NCBI GenBank assembly: GCA_937936215.1
Contig: CALGWX010000342.1
Location: forward strand, 1-12,409
From: an uncultured Burkholderiaceae bacterium
GTDB taxonomy: Bacteria > Pseudomonadota > Gammaproteobacteria > Burkholderiales > Burkholderiaceae_F
DNA: 12,409 nt
Reading direction: 5' to 3'
Shown here: piece by piece, positions 1-8,590 of the stretch
Position numbering within the stretch: position 1 is the stretch's first letter
Layout: each line of letters starts with the position of its first letter
The notes under the pieces: generated by a model
Told to the model about the DNA's origin: nothing
Database searches by the model: none
What the model saw: the letters and a program-made list of their open reading frames with translations, nothing else
Program-made: the position numbers and the translations under genes

Positions 1-592
<592 letters not shown>

Positions 593-662
593 GGTGGGGC
601 AGACGAGGAAGGTGGGCGTGGCGGCGCCGGCGGCTCGCGCCGGGCGCGTCTGGTGGCTTTGG

Positions 663-668
663 ATTCTA
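663..668 (-). promoter_or_regulatory. Possible -10 element for valS
   Basis: On the minus strand this reads TAGAAT, five of six matches to the sigma70 -10 consensus. It lies about 70 bases upstream of the TTG start of valS, in the 116-bp divergent gap between valS and the S9A peptidase gene. No convincing -35 hexamer is seen at normal spacing, so this is only a candidate. Confidence 0.3.
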
Positions 669-708
669 GGGGAAACCTCACTACGCTCGCGTGCCTCGAT
701 CGGGTCAG

Positions 709-2907
709 ATGCGCCTCATGACGTGGCTTCGCTCCCTTCTTTGTGCCGTGCTGGCCGGCACGATGCTGCCCGCGCTGGCTTTGACTGTGGCCGGCATCAC
801 GGTCCCGCCCCCGCCGCCGCCGCAGGCGGTGACGGATACCCACTGGGGGGTGAGCGTCGAGGACCCTTACCGCTTCCTTGAAGACACCGCCGATCCCCGG
901 GTGCAGCAGTGGATGCGCGGCCAGGCCGAGGCCACGGCCGCGATCCTGGAGCGCCTGCCCGGCCGCGCGGCGCTGCTGGCACGCATCGAGCAGATCGATG
1001 CCGCCGCGGGCGGCGCGGTCACGCGCGTCAGCCGCACCGCGTCGGACCGCTGGTTCTTCCTGCGCCGGTTGCCGCAGGACAACCAGTTCAAGCTGGTCTG
1101 GCGCGACGGCGCCAACGGCGCCGACACCGTGCTCGTCGACCCCGAGGCGCTGTCGCGCGCGGCCGGAAAGTCGCTGGCGATCATGGACTACGCGCCGTCG
1201 CCGGACGGCAGGCGCGTCGCCTATTCGCTGCAGGTCGGCGGCAGCGAGATCGGCACGCTGCACGTGGTCGATGTGGACAGCGGCCGCGATGTCGTGCCGC
1301 CGATCGACCGCATCCGCTACGCGTCGCCGAGCTGGCTCGACGACGGCAGCGGCCTGTTCTACTCGCGGCTGCGCGAGGGCTACGACAAGCTGCCGCCGAC
1401 GGAGCGCTTCGCCGACCGCACGCGGCACGTGCTGCTGCTCGCCGACGGCGCCGATCGACGCGTCTTCAGCCCGACACTGAACGCCGACCTGGGCCTGCCC
1501 GGCTATGCCAACGGCCACGTGGTGCAGGTGCCGGGCCGGCCGCTGGCGCTGGCGATCGTCAGCCTGGGCGTGGAGCGCTTCCAGCTCGTCTACCTCGCCG
1601 ATCTCGCCGAGGCGGTGCAGGGCAAGGCGCGCTGGCGCAAGGTCGTCGATCTCGCCGCTGCGGTCAGCGACGTGGCGATCGTCGGCGACTGGCTGTACCT
1701 GAAGACGGCCGCCGGCGCGCCGCGGTTCAAGGTCATCCGCGTGCCGCTTTCGGCGCCGGACCTGGCGCAGGCGCAGACGGTGCTCGCGGCAGGGCAGGAA
1801 GTGGTCGTCGACATCGCCGGCGCCCGCGATGCGCTGTATGTCACGCGTCGGCGCGGCGCCGTGCTGGAGCTGCTGCGCGTGCGCGGCGGCGAGAAGCTCG
1901 AGGTCGAGGCGGTGCCGCTGCCCTTCGAGGGCAGCGTGGCGATCAGCCACGCCGATGCGAAGCTCGACGGTGCCGTGCTGTCCCTCGGCGGCTGGACCCG
2001 GGTGGCCAAGCCGTACCTGCTGGCGGCAAGCGGCGCGCCGCAGCGGCTGCAGCTCGCGCCCGATGGCGCGTTCGATGCGCCGGAGGACATCGAGGCGCGC
2101 GAGGTTCAGGTGCGCAGCCACGACGGCGTGCTGGTGCCGCTGTCGATCCTGTCGCGCAAGGGCCTGAAGCGCGACGGCCGCAACCCGACCATCGTCTACG
2201 GCTACGGCGCCTACGGCCAGACCGAGGACCCCTTCTTCGGCCCGCGCCTGTACGCCTGGCTGGAGCGCGGTGGTGTTTTCGCGGTGGCGCACGTGCGCGG
2301 CGGCGGCGTCTATGGCGAAGACTGGCGGTTGGCGGGCCACAAGGCGACCAAGCCCAACACCTGGAAGGACGCGATCGCCGCCGCCGAGTGGCTGATCGCC
2401 GAGGGCTACACCGCGCGCGAGCGGATCGGCGTCTACGGCGGCAGCGCCGGCGGCATCCTCGTCGGCCGCGCGATCACCGAGCGACCGGAGCTGTTCGCCG
2501 CCGCGGTCTCGTCGGTCGGCGTGCACGACACGATCCGTTCCGAGACCCGGGCCAACGGTGTGGCCAACATCCCCGAGTACGGCACGGTGAAGAAGGAAGA
2601 CGAGTTCCACGCCCTGCTCGCGATGAGCAGCTATGCGCAGGTGCGCAGCGGCGTCGACTATCCGGCGGTGCTGCTGACGCACGGCGTCAACGACATCCGC
2701 GTCGACGTGTGGCAGTCGACCAAGTTCGCCGCGCGACTGGCCGCGGCGCGCACGGGCTCACGGCCGGTGCTGCTGCGGCTCGACTATGACGCTGGCCACG
2801 GCGCCGGCGGCACGCGCCGCCAGCTGCAGCAGCGCCAGGCCGACATTTGGGCCTTTTTCCTCTGGCAGTTCGGCGTGCCGGAGTTTCAGCCGCCGCCCGG
2901 TGGCTGA
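709..2907 (+). CDS. Secreted S9A-family serine peptidase (prolyl oligopeptidase-like)
   Basis: Serine peptidase of the prolyl oligopeptidase clan, expected to cleave short peptides. From the ATG at 709 it has 732 residues, normal for S9A. The N-terminus is a likely signal peptide (basic MRLMTWLR, hydrophobic core, ALA near residue 24), pointing to the periplasm or outside. The DPYRFLED motif then opens the S9 N-terminal beta-propeller region (about 35-430). The C-terminal alpha/beta-hydrolase domain has [11 protein letters not shown], the nucleophile motif GGSAGG (Ser579), Asp662 in NDIRV and His697 in AGHGAGG, so the triad is complete. Arg664, two residues after the Asp, matches the substrate-binding Arg of mammalian PREP. 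The usual GGSNGG is GGSAGG here. Starts at GTG 691 or ATG 718 are possible; none has a good ribosome site. It is divergent from valS and ends one base before the convergent DUF2486-like gene. Family is certain; true substrates are unknown. Confidence 0.93.
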   Translation: MRLMTWLRSLLCAVLAGTMLPALALTVAGITVPPPPPPQAVTDTHWGVSVEDPYRFLEDTADPRVQQWMRGQAEATAAILERLPGRAALLARIEQIDAAAGGAVTRVSRTASDRWFFLRRLPQDNQFKLVWRDGANGADTVLVDPEALSRAAGKSLAIMDYAPSPDGRRVAYSLQVGGSEIGTLHVVDVDSGRDVVPPIDRIRYASPSWLDDGSGLFYSRLREGYDKLPPTERFADRTRHVLLLADGADRRVFSPTLNADLGLPGYANGHVVQVPGRPLALAIVSLGVERFQLVYLADLAEAVQGKARWRKVVDLAAAVSDVAIVGDWLYLKTAAGAPRFKVIRVPLSAPDLAQAQTVLAAGQEVVVDIAGARDALYVTRRRGAVLELLRVRGGEKLEVEAVPLPFEGSVAISHADAKLDGAVLSLGGWTRVAKPYLLAASGAPQRLQLAPDGAFDAPEDIEAREVQVRSHDGVLVPLSILSRKGLKRDGRNPTIVYGYGAYGQTEDPFFGPRLYAWLERGGVFAVAHVRGGGVYGEDWRLAGHKATKPNTWKDAIAAAEWLIAEGYTARERIGVYGGSAGGILVGRAITERPELFAAAVSSVGVHDTIRSETRANGVANIPEYGTVKKEDEFHALLAMSSYAQVRSGVDYPAVLLTHGVNDIRVDVWQSTKFAARLAAARTGSRPVLLRLDYDAGHGAGGTRRQLQQRQADIWAFFLWQFGVPEFQPPPGG

Positions 2908-2908
2908 G

Positions 2909-3535
2909 CTACCGCTTGGCGCGGTGGAGCTCCTCGCGCAGCGCCTGCGCGACCAGGTCGCGGATCGTCTGCTCGAGGCTCGCCCGCGCCTGCTCGGCGA
3001 TGCGGCGGCTCGCCTGCTCGATCTCCGCCTGCGCGACTTCGCGCACCGCGGCGTCGATCGTTTCCGGCAGGCGGGCTGACAGGCGCGCGACCACCGCGTC
3101 GCGCAACGCGTCCAGGCGCGCGGCTTCGTCCACCGCCGCCGAGGGCTCGTCGGTGACTGGATCCGCCGGCTCCTGCGGCGCTGGCGCCTTCGCGACGCCC
3201 GGCAATTCGGCGGCCTCCATGGTGGCCAATCCGCTGGCGGCCGCGGCTTGTGCTGCGCCTGGCGCGAGAGGCTCGCGGCGAGCTGTCGCAGCCCCTTCGG
3301 TGACCTCGGTTTCGACGGCGGCGGCTTCCTGCTCGGCCATGGCTGGAACGGCGTTCTCGGTGCGCGCTTCGCCCGATGATCGATCGGGCGACGGTGGCAC
3401 AGCGGGCGCCAACGCCTGCAGAAGCGTGGCGCGGTCGCGCGCGGTCGGCGCCAGGATGCGCTCGGTCAGCAGCGGGATCGACGCGTCGTCGATCGCCGCC
3501 GCTCCGACTGGCAAGTCGCGCGGGTCGCTGCTCAT
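2909..3535 (-). CDS. DUF2486-like hypothetical protein, coupled to holC
   Basis: A 208-residue protein of unknown function. The N-terminal segment contains DASIPLLTERIL (about residues 16-27), resembling the SIP-L-T motif I recall from the Burkholderiales family DUF2486, whose genes also lie next to holC. The middle (about 40-125) is low in complexity and rich in Ala, Pro and Glu, probably disordered. The C-terminal 80 residues are rich in Ala, Glu, Arg and Leu (EIEQASRRIAEQARASLEQ) and look like a long amphipathic helix or coiled coil ending in a basic tail. No signal peptide or membrane segment is seen. Its ATG overlaps the holC stop by four bases (ATGA at 3532-3535), which suggests translational coupling. 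The start is chosen for that overlap and for the family N-terminus; the frame stays open upstream only as an antisense-like extension. The TAG stop is one base from the convergent peptidase stop. A role linked to the polymerase clamp loader is only a guess from position. Confidence 0.8.
   Translation of the reverse strand: MSSDPRDLPVGAAAIDDASIPLLTERILAPTARDRATLLQALAPAVPPSPDRSSGEARTENAVPAMAEQEAAAVETEVTEGAATARREPLAPGAAQAAAASGLATMEAAELPGVAKAPAPQEPADPVTDEPSAAVDEAARLDALRDAVVARLSARLPETIDAAVREVAQAEIEQASRRIAEQARASLEQTIRDLVAQALREELHRAKR
3369..3391. repeat. 9-bp perfect inverted repeat inside the DUF2486-like gene
   Basis: TCGCCCGAT and ATCGGGCGA flank a 5-base spacer (GATCG), a perfect 9-bp stem. It lies within the low-complexity part of the DUF2486-like coding sequence. 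It may be a chance result of Arg/Asp/Ser/Pro codons in GC-rich DNA, or an mRNA hairpin. No function is claimed. Confidence 0.5.
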
Positions 3536-3963
3536 TCGGCGCTGCGGTCGTACGCCTGCGGCTGCAGGCCCGCCTCGCGATAGACGCGAAAGCGCTCGCG
3601 GGCGCGGCGGCGGTCGTCGTCCTCGCGCGAGACGATCTCGATCAGCCGCTCGTAGCGGCCGGCGAGCGACGGCAGCTCCACCGGCACCTCGTCGTCGAGG
3701 TTGACGAGCACGGGAGCGCTCGGCGCGTCGTGCAGCGAAAGCGCCAGCAGCACCGGCGTGCGCTCGGCCAGCGGCGAGCCAACGTAGACGTGCGGCAGGA
3801 AGTCGAGCGCCGAGAACGTCCACAGCGCGGTGTCGAGCCGTGCCAGCCGGTCGGCATCCCTGGAGTAGAGGAGCACGCGACAATTGGCGGCACGGGCGCG
3901 GCGAACCACGCGGCAGGCGTACTGCAGCCGATGCTCGACGTTGAAGTGGAAGTCGACGCGCAT
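3532..3963 (-). CDS. holC: DNA polymerase III chi subunit
   Basis: HolC (chi) is the clamp-loader accessory subunit that links the psi subunit to single-strand-binding protein at the replication fork. The product has 143 residues, close to the 147 of E. coli. The sequence starts MRVDFHFNV and has the early conserved Cys/Arg segment (RVVRRARAANCRVLLY, about 18-33). Next come LDTALWTFSALDFLPHV (about 43-59), matching the family pattern LD-ALW---FVPH, and the C-terminal RARERFRVYREAGL segment (about 119-132). The ATG at 3963 is the start that gives the family N-terminus; no clear Shine-Dalgarno precedes it. It lies downstream of pepA, as in E. coli, but across an unusually long 382-bp gap. Its stop overlaps the start of the DUF2486-like gene by four bases, so the two are probably translated together. 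Confidence 0.94.
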   Translation of the reverse strand: MRVDFHFNVEHRLQYACRVVRRARAANCRVLLYSRDADRLARLDTALWTFSALDFLPHVYVGSPLAERTPVLLALSLHDAPSAPVLVNLDDEVPVELPSLAGRYERLIEIVSREDDDRRRARERFRVYREAGLQPQAYDRSAE

Positions 3964-3970
3964 CGCCGCA

Positions 3971-4264
3971 TCATAGCCAGCGCGGCGACGGTGGCTGGCG
4001 GGCGCAGACGTCGCCAGCGGCCTGCGGTAAGGCGTCTTTGCTGAGCCGACGCGTTTCGGCGACCCAGGTCGAACGACGGCTCGCGCGCGGGACGTCAACC
4101 GCCGGGGCGGAAGCGAGAGCGTCAGCCCGGTGGCCGAACCGTTCCTCGATGAGCCGCCGCACGCGCGCGTCGCGGCCGAGCCACAAAGCGTCGAAGGCGG
4201 CGGCCGAAGCGGAACCGGTCCACCGCGGGCGCGCGCAGCGCCGGCGATCCGGCGCCGGCTCCAT
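3971..4264 (-). CDS. Doubtful small ORF between pepA and holC
   Basis: A 97-codon ORF on the same strand as pepA and holC, ending seven bases before the holC ATG. The central part (about residues 23-50: FDALWLGRDARVRRLIEERFG) has GC-rich third positions and looks like a soluble helix. The first 20 and last 35 residues are Arg/Pro/Ser-rich, and the tail uses the rare codon TTA, as chance ORFs in GC-rich DNA do. No clear Shine-Dalgarno precedes the ATG, and the start lies between two GC-rich hairpins. I recognise no family. It may be a small lineage-specific gene, the remnant of a longer one, or non-coding leader of holC. Confidence 0.25.
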   Translation of the reverse strand: MEPAPDRRRCARPRWTGSASAAAFDALWLGRDARVRRLIEERFGHRADALASAPAVDVPRASRRSTWVAETRRLSKDALPQAAGDVCARQPPSPRWL

Positions 4265-4281
4265 GCGGCACGTTCTGCCGC
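4238..4281 (-). terminator. Paired GC-rich hairpins downstream of pepA
   Basis: Two perfect hairpins lie 65-110 bases after the pepA stop. One has GCGGCA/TGCCGC arms (4265-4270 and 4276-4281) with a 5-base loop. The other has GCGCCGG/CCGGCGC arms (4238-4244 and 4249-4255) with a 4-base loop. Neither is followed by a T-run on the minus strand, so a simple intrinsic terminator is not shown. They could slow transcription, protect the pepA mRNA 3' end, or be chance structures in GC-rich DNA. Confidence 0.25.
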
Positions 4282-4345
4282 CGGCCTGCCCGTCCGCGAA
4301 CGCGGCCGCTCGCAGAGCAGGGCAGCGGGCCTTCTCGCGGCGCCG

Positions 4346-5830
4346 TCAGCCGGCGCGCTGCATCAGGAACTGCGCCAACAGCGGCACCGGGCGGCCGGTG
4401 GCGCCCTTCTTCTCGCCGCCTTTCCAGGCCGTGCCGGCGATGTCGAGGTGCGCCCACGGGTACGCCTTGGCGAAGCGGTGCAGGAAGCAGGCGCCGATGA
4501 CCGCGCCCGCCTTGCCCGGCAGGCCGATGTTGGCCATGTCGGCGAAGTTGGACTTCAGTTGCTCCTGGTAGTCCTCCTGCACCGGCAGCCGCCACGCCCA
4601 GTCGACAGCGTTCTTCGCCGCCGCCAGCAGCTCGTCGGCGAGCGCATCGTCGGGGCTGAACAGGCCGCTGTTGACGTCGCCGAGCGCCACCACGCAGGCC
4701 CCGGTCAGGGTGGCGATGTCGACCACCGCCGCCGGCTTGAAGCGCTCGGCGTAGGTCAGGGCGTCGCACAGGATCAGCCGGCCCTCGGCGTCGGTGTTCA
4801 GCACCTCGATGGTCTGCCCCGACATCGAGGTGACGATGTCGCCGGGCTTGCTGGCGGAGCCGGACGGCAGGTTTTCGCACGCCGGCACGATGCCGACCAG
4901 GTTCAACGGCAGCTTCATCTCGGCGGCGGCGCGCAGGGCGCCGAAGACCGACGCCGCGCCGCACATGTCGAACTTCATCTCGTCCATCGCCGCCGAAGGC
5001 TTGATCGAGATGCCGCCGGAGTCGAAGGTGATGCCCTTGCCCACCAGCACGATCGGCGCCGCGCCCTTGGCCTTGGCGCCCTCATACTTCATCACGATCA
5101 GCTTCGGCGGCTCGGCCGAGCCCTTGGCCACCGACAGGAACGAACCCATCTTCAGCGCCTCGAGCTTGCGGCGCTCGAGCACCTCGACCGCCAGCTTGTG
5201 GCTGCGGCCGAGCTTCTTCGCTTCCTCGGCGAGGAAACTCGGCGTGCACACGTTCGGCGGCAGGTTGCCGAGACGCTTGGCCAGCTCGACGCCGTTGGCG
5301 ATCGCGTTGCCCTGCGCGAGGCCCTGGTCGGCGGCCGCATCGCGGCCGGTCAGCAGCAGCACCACGCGCTCGACCGCCGACGGCGCATCGTCCTTGCTGC
5401 TCTTCAGTTCGTCGGCGCGGAACACGGCTTCGCGCGCGGCCAGCACAAGCTGGCGTGCCACCCACTGGCTGTCACGGCCGGCGGGCGCCCAGTCGGTGGC
5501 GGCAAGCGCCAGTTCCTTCACCGCCGTGCCGGCCCCCTTGACCGCCACGGCCACCGCTTCGAGGAACGCCTTGTCGCCGTATTCCTGCCGCTTGCCCAGC
5601 CCGACGAGCAGCACGCGCGGCACGGTCACGCCCGGAAGCTGCCGCAGCATCGCGCACGAACCTTTCTTGCCCGTGGCGTCACCGCTCTTGACCGCCGCGC
5701 GCAGCGCGCCCTTGGCGGCGGCGTCGAGCGATCGCGCCTGCGCGGTCAACTCGCCGTCCGCGTAGATGCCGACGGCGATGCAGTCGGCCTTGACCGCCTC
5801 CGGGGCGGCGACACGGGTGATGAAGTCCAT
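4346..5830 (-). CDS. pepA: Leucyl aminopeptidase (cytosol aminopeptidase, M17)
   Basis: Two-metal M17 aminopeptidase, a cytosolic hexamer that releases N-terminal residues, preferably leucine, in peptide turnover. In E. coli PepA also binds DNA (Xer recombination, carAB control). The product has 494 residues, close to 503 in E. coli. The N-terminal regulatory/DNA-binding-type domain covers about 1-170 and the catalytic domain the rest. All metal ligands and catalytic residues are present in E. coli register with a constant offset of five: Lys265, Asp270, Asp288, Asp347 and Glu349 bind metal, and Lys277 and Arg351 are catalytic. The signature NTDAEGRL is at 345-352. The ATG at 5830 gives a family-like N-terminus (MDFITRV); an AG-rich stretch lies about 10-20 bases upstream. 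The gene is divergent from lptF across 161 bp and upstream of holC, as in E. coli. Confidence 0.98.
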   Translation of the reverse strand: MDFITRVAAPEAVKADCIAVGIYADGELTAQARSLDAAAKGALRAAVKSGDATGKKGSCAMLRQLPGVTVPRVLLVGLGKRQEYGDKAFLEAVAVAVKGAGTAVKELALAATDWAPAGRDSQWVARQLVLAAREAVFRADELKSSKDDAPSAVERVVLLLTGRDAAADQGLAQGNAIANGVELAKRLGNLPPNVCTPSFLAEEAKKLGRSHKLAVEVLERRKLEALKMGSFLSVAKGSAEPPKLIVMKYEGAKAKGAAPIVLVGKGITFDSGGISIKPSAAMDEMKFDMCGAASVFGALRAAAEMKLPLNLVGIVPACENLPSGSASKPGDIVTSMSGQTIEVLNTDAEGRLILCDALTYAERFKPAAVVDIATLTGACVVALGDVNSGLFSPDDALADELLAAAKNAVDWAWRLPVQEDYQEQLKSNFADMANIGLPGKAGAVIGACFLHRFAKAYPWAHLDIAGTAWKGGEKKGATGRPVPLLAQFLMQRAG

Positions 5831-5924
5831 GGGGTTCCGTCTCTTTCTTCCTTGGCTTCGGCGCGCGATCGGCGCCGTCGTTCGGCTGCCTTACGCTCGA
5901 GCGGCGAGCCGCGGCAGGCGCGCG

Positions 5925-5930
5925 AGTATA
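5925..5930 (-). promoter_or_regulatory. Possible -10 element for pepA
   Basis: On the minus strand this reads TATACT, five of six matches to the sigma70 -10 consensus, in the pepA-lptF divergent gap. Transcription from it would give pepA a leader of roughly 85-90 bases. No good -35 hexamer is seen 16-18 bases upstream, so an activator or an extended contact would be needed. Confidence 0.35.
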
Positions 5931-5991
5931 GCGATGCCCCCTCGCGTATTGGCCGCGTCAGCCGCCGCCCGGCCGAATACACTGCCCGGCC

Positions 5992-7098
5992 ATGGTCTTC
6001 TCGCGCTCCGTCGTCGCCGAACTGTCGAGCACCGCCGGCGCGGTGTTCACCGTGCTGTTCTCGATCCTTTTCTCGGTGTCGCTGGTGCGCATCCTGGGGC
6101 AGGCGGCGGTCGGCACCGTCGACAGCGCGGCGGTGTTCGCGATCGTCACCCTGACAGCGCTGACCACGCTGCCGACGCTGCTGGCGCTGACGCTGTTCAT
6201 CGCCGTGCTGATGACCGTCTCGCGCAGCTACCGCGACTCCGAGATGGTGGTGTGGTTCGCCTCCGGGCAGAGCCTGCTCGCCTGGATCCGGCCGGTGCTG
6301 CGCTTCACGGCGCCGATGCTGCTGATGATCATCGCGCTGTCGCTGCTGATCACGCCGTGGGCGCACCAGCAGATTGCCGAGAGCAAGCAGCGTTTCGCGC
6401 AACGCGACGACGTCAGCCGCGTGGCGGCGGGCCGCTTCATCGAGTCGGCTGGTGTGCAGCGGGTGTTCTTCGTCGAGTCGGTCGATCTGCAGGGCGCCTC
6501 GGTGCGCAACCTGTTCGTGAGCCACCGCAGCCAGGGCCGCGAGGGCGTGATCGTCGCCGGCGAGGGCGTGATCGAGGTCGCTCCGAAGGGCGATCGCTAT
6601 CTCGTACTGCTCAACGGCCGCCGCTACGAGGGCGTGCCGGGCCAGCCGCAGTACCGGATGCTGGAGTTCGACCGCTACGCGATCCGGCTCGACACCCCGC
6701 CCGACGCGCCGCTGGCGGAAATGAACGCGCTGGCGCGGCCGACCCGGCAGCTGCTGCGGGAGCCGACGCCGGTGAACCGCGCCGAACTCTTCTGGCGCAT
6801 CGGCATGCCGACGGCGGCGGTGGTGCTGGCGCTGCTGGCCATTCCGCTGGGCTACGTCAACCCGCGCGTCGGCCGCTCGGCCAACCTGATCATCGCCGTG
6901 CTGCTGTTCGCGCTGTATCACAACGGCATGTCGATCACCAAGGCCTGGGTGGCGCAGGAGCGGCTGTCCTTTGGGGTCGCCGTCTGGGCCATCCACGCGC
7001 TGGCGCTCGCCCTCGTGGCCCTGCTGCTGCTGCGGCGCGTTTACCTGCAGCGCTGGCTGCCGCGAGGGTGGCCGGCGCGGCGCGAGGCGGCGCCATGA
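5992..7098 (+). CDS. lptF: LPS export ABC transporter permease LptF
   Basis: Inner-membrane permease that, with LptG and the LptB ATPase dimer, extracts lipopolysaccharide and passes it to the periplasmic Lpt bridge. The product has 368 residues in the usual LptF/YjgP layout: three N-terminal membrane segments (about 12-35, 48-78, 98-122), a periplasmic beta-jellyroll domain (about 125-260) and three C-terminal segments (about 270-290, 297-313, 325-345). Family features are VRILGQAA after the first segment, SRSYRDSEMVVWFASG in the cytosolic loop and GYVNPRVGRS before the last pair. The first in-frame ATG was chosen. No Shine-Dalgarno is visible before it, and a weak -10-like TACACT lies only eight bases upstream, so a very short leader is possible. 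It is divergent from pepA and 34 bp upstream of lptG, the classical arrangement. Confidence 0.96.
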   Translation: MVFSRSVVAELSSTAGAVFTVLFSILFSVSLVRILGQAAVGTVDSAAVFAIVTLTALTTLPTLLALTLFIAVLMTVSRSYRDSEMVVWFASGQSLLAWIRPVLRFTAPMLLMIIALSLLITPWAHQQIAESKQRFAQRDDVSRVAAGRFIESAGVQRVFFVESVDLQGASVRNLFVSHRSQGREGVIVAGEGVIEVAPKGDRYLVLLNGRRYEGVPGQPQYRMLEFDRYAIRLDTPPDAPLAEMNALARPTRQLLREPTPVNRAELFWRIGMPTAAVVLALLAIPLGYVNPRVGRSANLIIAVLLFALYHNGMSITKAWVAQERLSFGVAVWAIHALALALVALLLLRRVYLQRWLPRGWPARREAAP

Positions 7099-7119
7099 GG
7101 TGCGGCGCGGCGCGCCGGC

Positions 7120-7125
7120 GGAGGG
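7120..7125 (+). promoter_or_regulatory. Ribosome binding site of lptG
   Basis: GGAGGG, seven bases before the ATG at 7133. It is the strongest Shine-Dalgarno in the window and fixes the lptG start against the longer in-frame reading that would begin inside lptF. Confidence 0.8.
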
Positions 7126-7132
7126 TGCGGCA

Positions 7133-8278
7133 ATGAAGACGCTGCGCCGCTACCTGATGCGCGAGCTGCTGCGGGCCGCCGCCCTGGCGCTGTTCGCGCT
7201 GGTGGCGCTGTTCGCCTTCTTCGACCTGCTGTCGCAGGTCGATGACCTGCGCCCCGGTGGCTACGGGCTGCCGCAGGCGGTCGCCTATGTCCTGCTGTCG
7301 CTGCCGTCGCGCGCCTACGAGGTGATGCCGATCGCGGCGCTGCTCGGCGCCGTCTTCGCGCTATCGCAGTTGGCGGCCAACTCCGAGTTCACGATCATGC
7401 GCGTCTCCGGCATGGGCACGCGCGCGCTCGTGTTCGCGGTCGTGCGCGTCGGCCTGGTCCTGGTGCTGGCCACCTACGCCTTTGGCGAACTGGTGGCGCC
7501 GCTGGCGGAGCGGCGCGCGCAGGAGGTCCGCGCCGAGTCGCGCGGCCAGGGCGTGATCAGCAGCCGCCTGCGCTCCGGCGTGTGGGTGCGCGACACCGTG
7601 CGCGGCGAGGATGGCGCGGTGGACCGCTGGCGCTTCATCAACGTCGGCGTGGTGCGGCAGGACGGCACGTCGGAGCACTGGAAGATCTTCGAGTTCGACC
7701 GCGACTTTCGCCTGCGCTCGATCGGCACCGCGGCGGCCGGGCGCTTCGAGCCGGCCGACGGCGCGCCGAGCTGGCGGCTCACGGACGTGGTCGAAACCCG
7801 GCTGCCGGTGGTGCCGGCGGCGCAGACGGCGCCGGCCGACCTGCGCACGGAGATCGTCCGCAGCGCCGAGCGACAGTGGGCCTCAGCGCTGACCCCGGAC
7901 ATCCTCGGCGTGATGCTGGTGCAGCCGGAGCGGATGGCGGCGGTCGAACTGGTGCGCTACATCGCGCACCTGGCGGAAAACCGCCAGGACACCGAGCCGT
8001 ACGAGGTCGCGCTGTGGAACAAGGTGTTCTACCCGCTGGCGATCCTGGTGATGCTGCTGCTGGCGCTGCCGTTTGCCTACCTGCAGGTGCGCCAGGGCGG
8101 CATGAGCCTGAAGATCTTCGCCGGCGTGATGCTCGGCGTCCTGTTTTACATGCTCAACAAGCTGTTCGCGCACCTCGGCGTGCTGCACACCTGGCCGCCG
8201 CTGGCGATCGCTGCGCTGCCGAGCCTGCTGGTGTTGGCCGCGGCGCTCGGCGCGCTGTACTGGATCGAGCGGCGCTGA
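7133..8278 (+). CDS. lptG: LPS export ABC transporter permease LptG
   Basis: Partner of LptF in the LptB2FG complex that drives LPS out of the inner membrane. The product has 381 residues and begins MKTLRRYLMRELLRAA, a typical LptG/YjgQ amphipathic start. Three N-terminal membrane segments (about 12-33, 42-75, 97-122) are followed by the periplasmic jellyroll domain (about 130-270) and three C-terminal segments (about 300-322, 327-345, 350-375). The loop motif SEFTIMRVSGM (about 84-94) matches the family pattern that contacts LptB. Near the C-terminus are VALWNKVFYPLAILVM and RQGGMSLKIF, also family-typical. A longer in-frame reading starting at 6971 is rejected because its first 54 residues overlap lptF and are Arg/Ser-rich. 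It is co-directional with lptF, 34 bp apart, so one operon is likely. The next gene, terC, is convergent. Confidence 0.96.
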   Translation: MKTLRRYLMRELLRAAALALFALVALFAFFDLLSQVDDLRPGGYGLPQAVAYVLLSLPSRAYEVMPIAALLGAVFALSQLAANSEFTIMRVSGMGTRALVFAVVRVGLVLVLATYAFGELVAPLAERRAQEVRAESRGQGVISSRLRSGVWVRDTVRGEDGAVDRWRFINVGVVRQDGTSEHWKIFEFDRDFRLRSIGTAAAGRFEPADGAPSWRLTDVVETRLPVVPAAQTAPADLRTEIVRSAERQWASALTPDILGVMLVQPERMAAVELVRYIAHLAENRQDTEPYEVALWNKVFYPLAILVMLLLALPFAYLQVRQGGMSLKIFAGVMLGVLFYMLNKLFAHLGVLHTWPPLAIAALPSLLVLAAALGALYWIERR

Positions 8279-8590
8279 GTCACCGGCGGCGAAGTCGAGT
8301 GCGGTGACGCGCCGGGTTCTGGCCTCGACGGGGCCGCGCCGGCCGCAGCAAGCCGCGCCTCAAGCCCCGCGCCTTGGTCTTGCCGTCTCCCTCGGCGCCG
8401 CTTTGGCTGCTGCCCGCCGCGCGGCGGGGTGAGCAACCCGTCGCGCGGGCGCGGCCGCCGCGGCTTGCGGGCAAGGCACTGAAGTTCACCGGCTGCCGAG
8501 ATGGTGCCGCCGGGCGCGCGGCGGCGCCCGCCGCGGGACGCGCGCATTTCGTGGCGGGGCTGGCGACCGAACTTCCCGCGCGTGGCGCCC
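8279..8590. other. Non-coding convergent junction between lptG and terC
   Basis: No plausible gene is seen in these 312 bases; open frames here are Arg/Pro/Ala-rich and lack a recognisable product. Three perfect inverted repeats stand out. GTCACCG/CGGTGAC (8279-8285 and 8302-8308) starts right after the lptG stop. A 16-base GC-only palindrome lies at 8413-8428. CGGGCGC/GCGCCCG (8511-8517 and 8524-8530) lies about 60 bases after the terC stop. None has a T-run, so they are at best weak or Rho-assisted ends for the two convergent transcripts. Confidence 0.5.

Noticed and set aside
909..2789. 626-codon plus-strand frame overlapping the peptidase
   Set aside because: Extremely Arg/Ala-rich; an out-of-frame shadow of the peptidase, which has a full triad and signal peptide.
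4130..6154. 674-codon plus-strand frame over pepA
   Set aside because: Antisense to pepA, whose seven metal and catalytic residues are all in register; the product is His/Arg/Gln-rich and unlike any protein I know.
5746..6996. 416-codon minus-strand frame opposite lptF
   Set aside because: Antisense shadow of a clear membrane permease; no hydrophobic pattern or motif of its own.
6971..7132. 54-residue N-terminal extension of LptG
   Set aside because: It overlaps lptF, is Arg/Ser/Cys-rich, and a strong GGAGGG sits before the ATG at 7133, which gives the normal LptG N-terminus.
8279..8308. Hairpin after lptG as an intrinsic terminator
   Set aside because: A 7-bp stem with a 16-base loop and no following T-run does not meet the usual criteria; kept only as a repeat in the junction entry.
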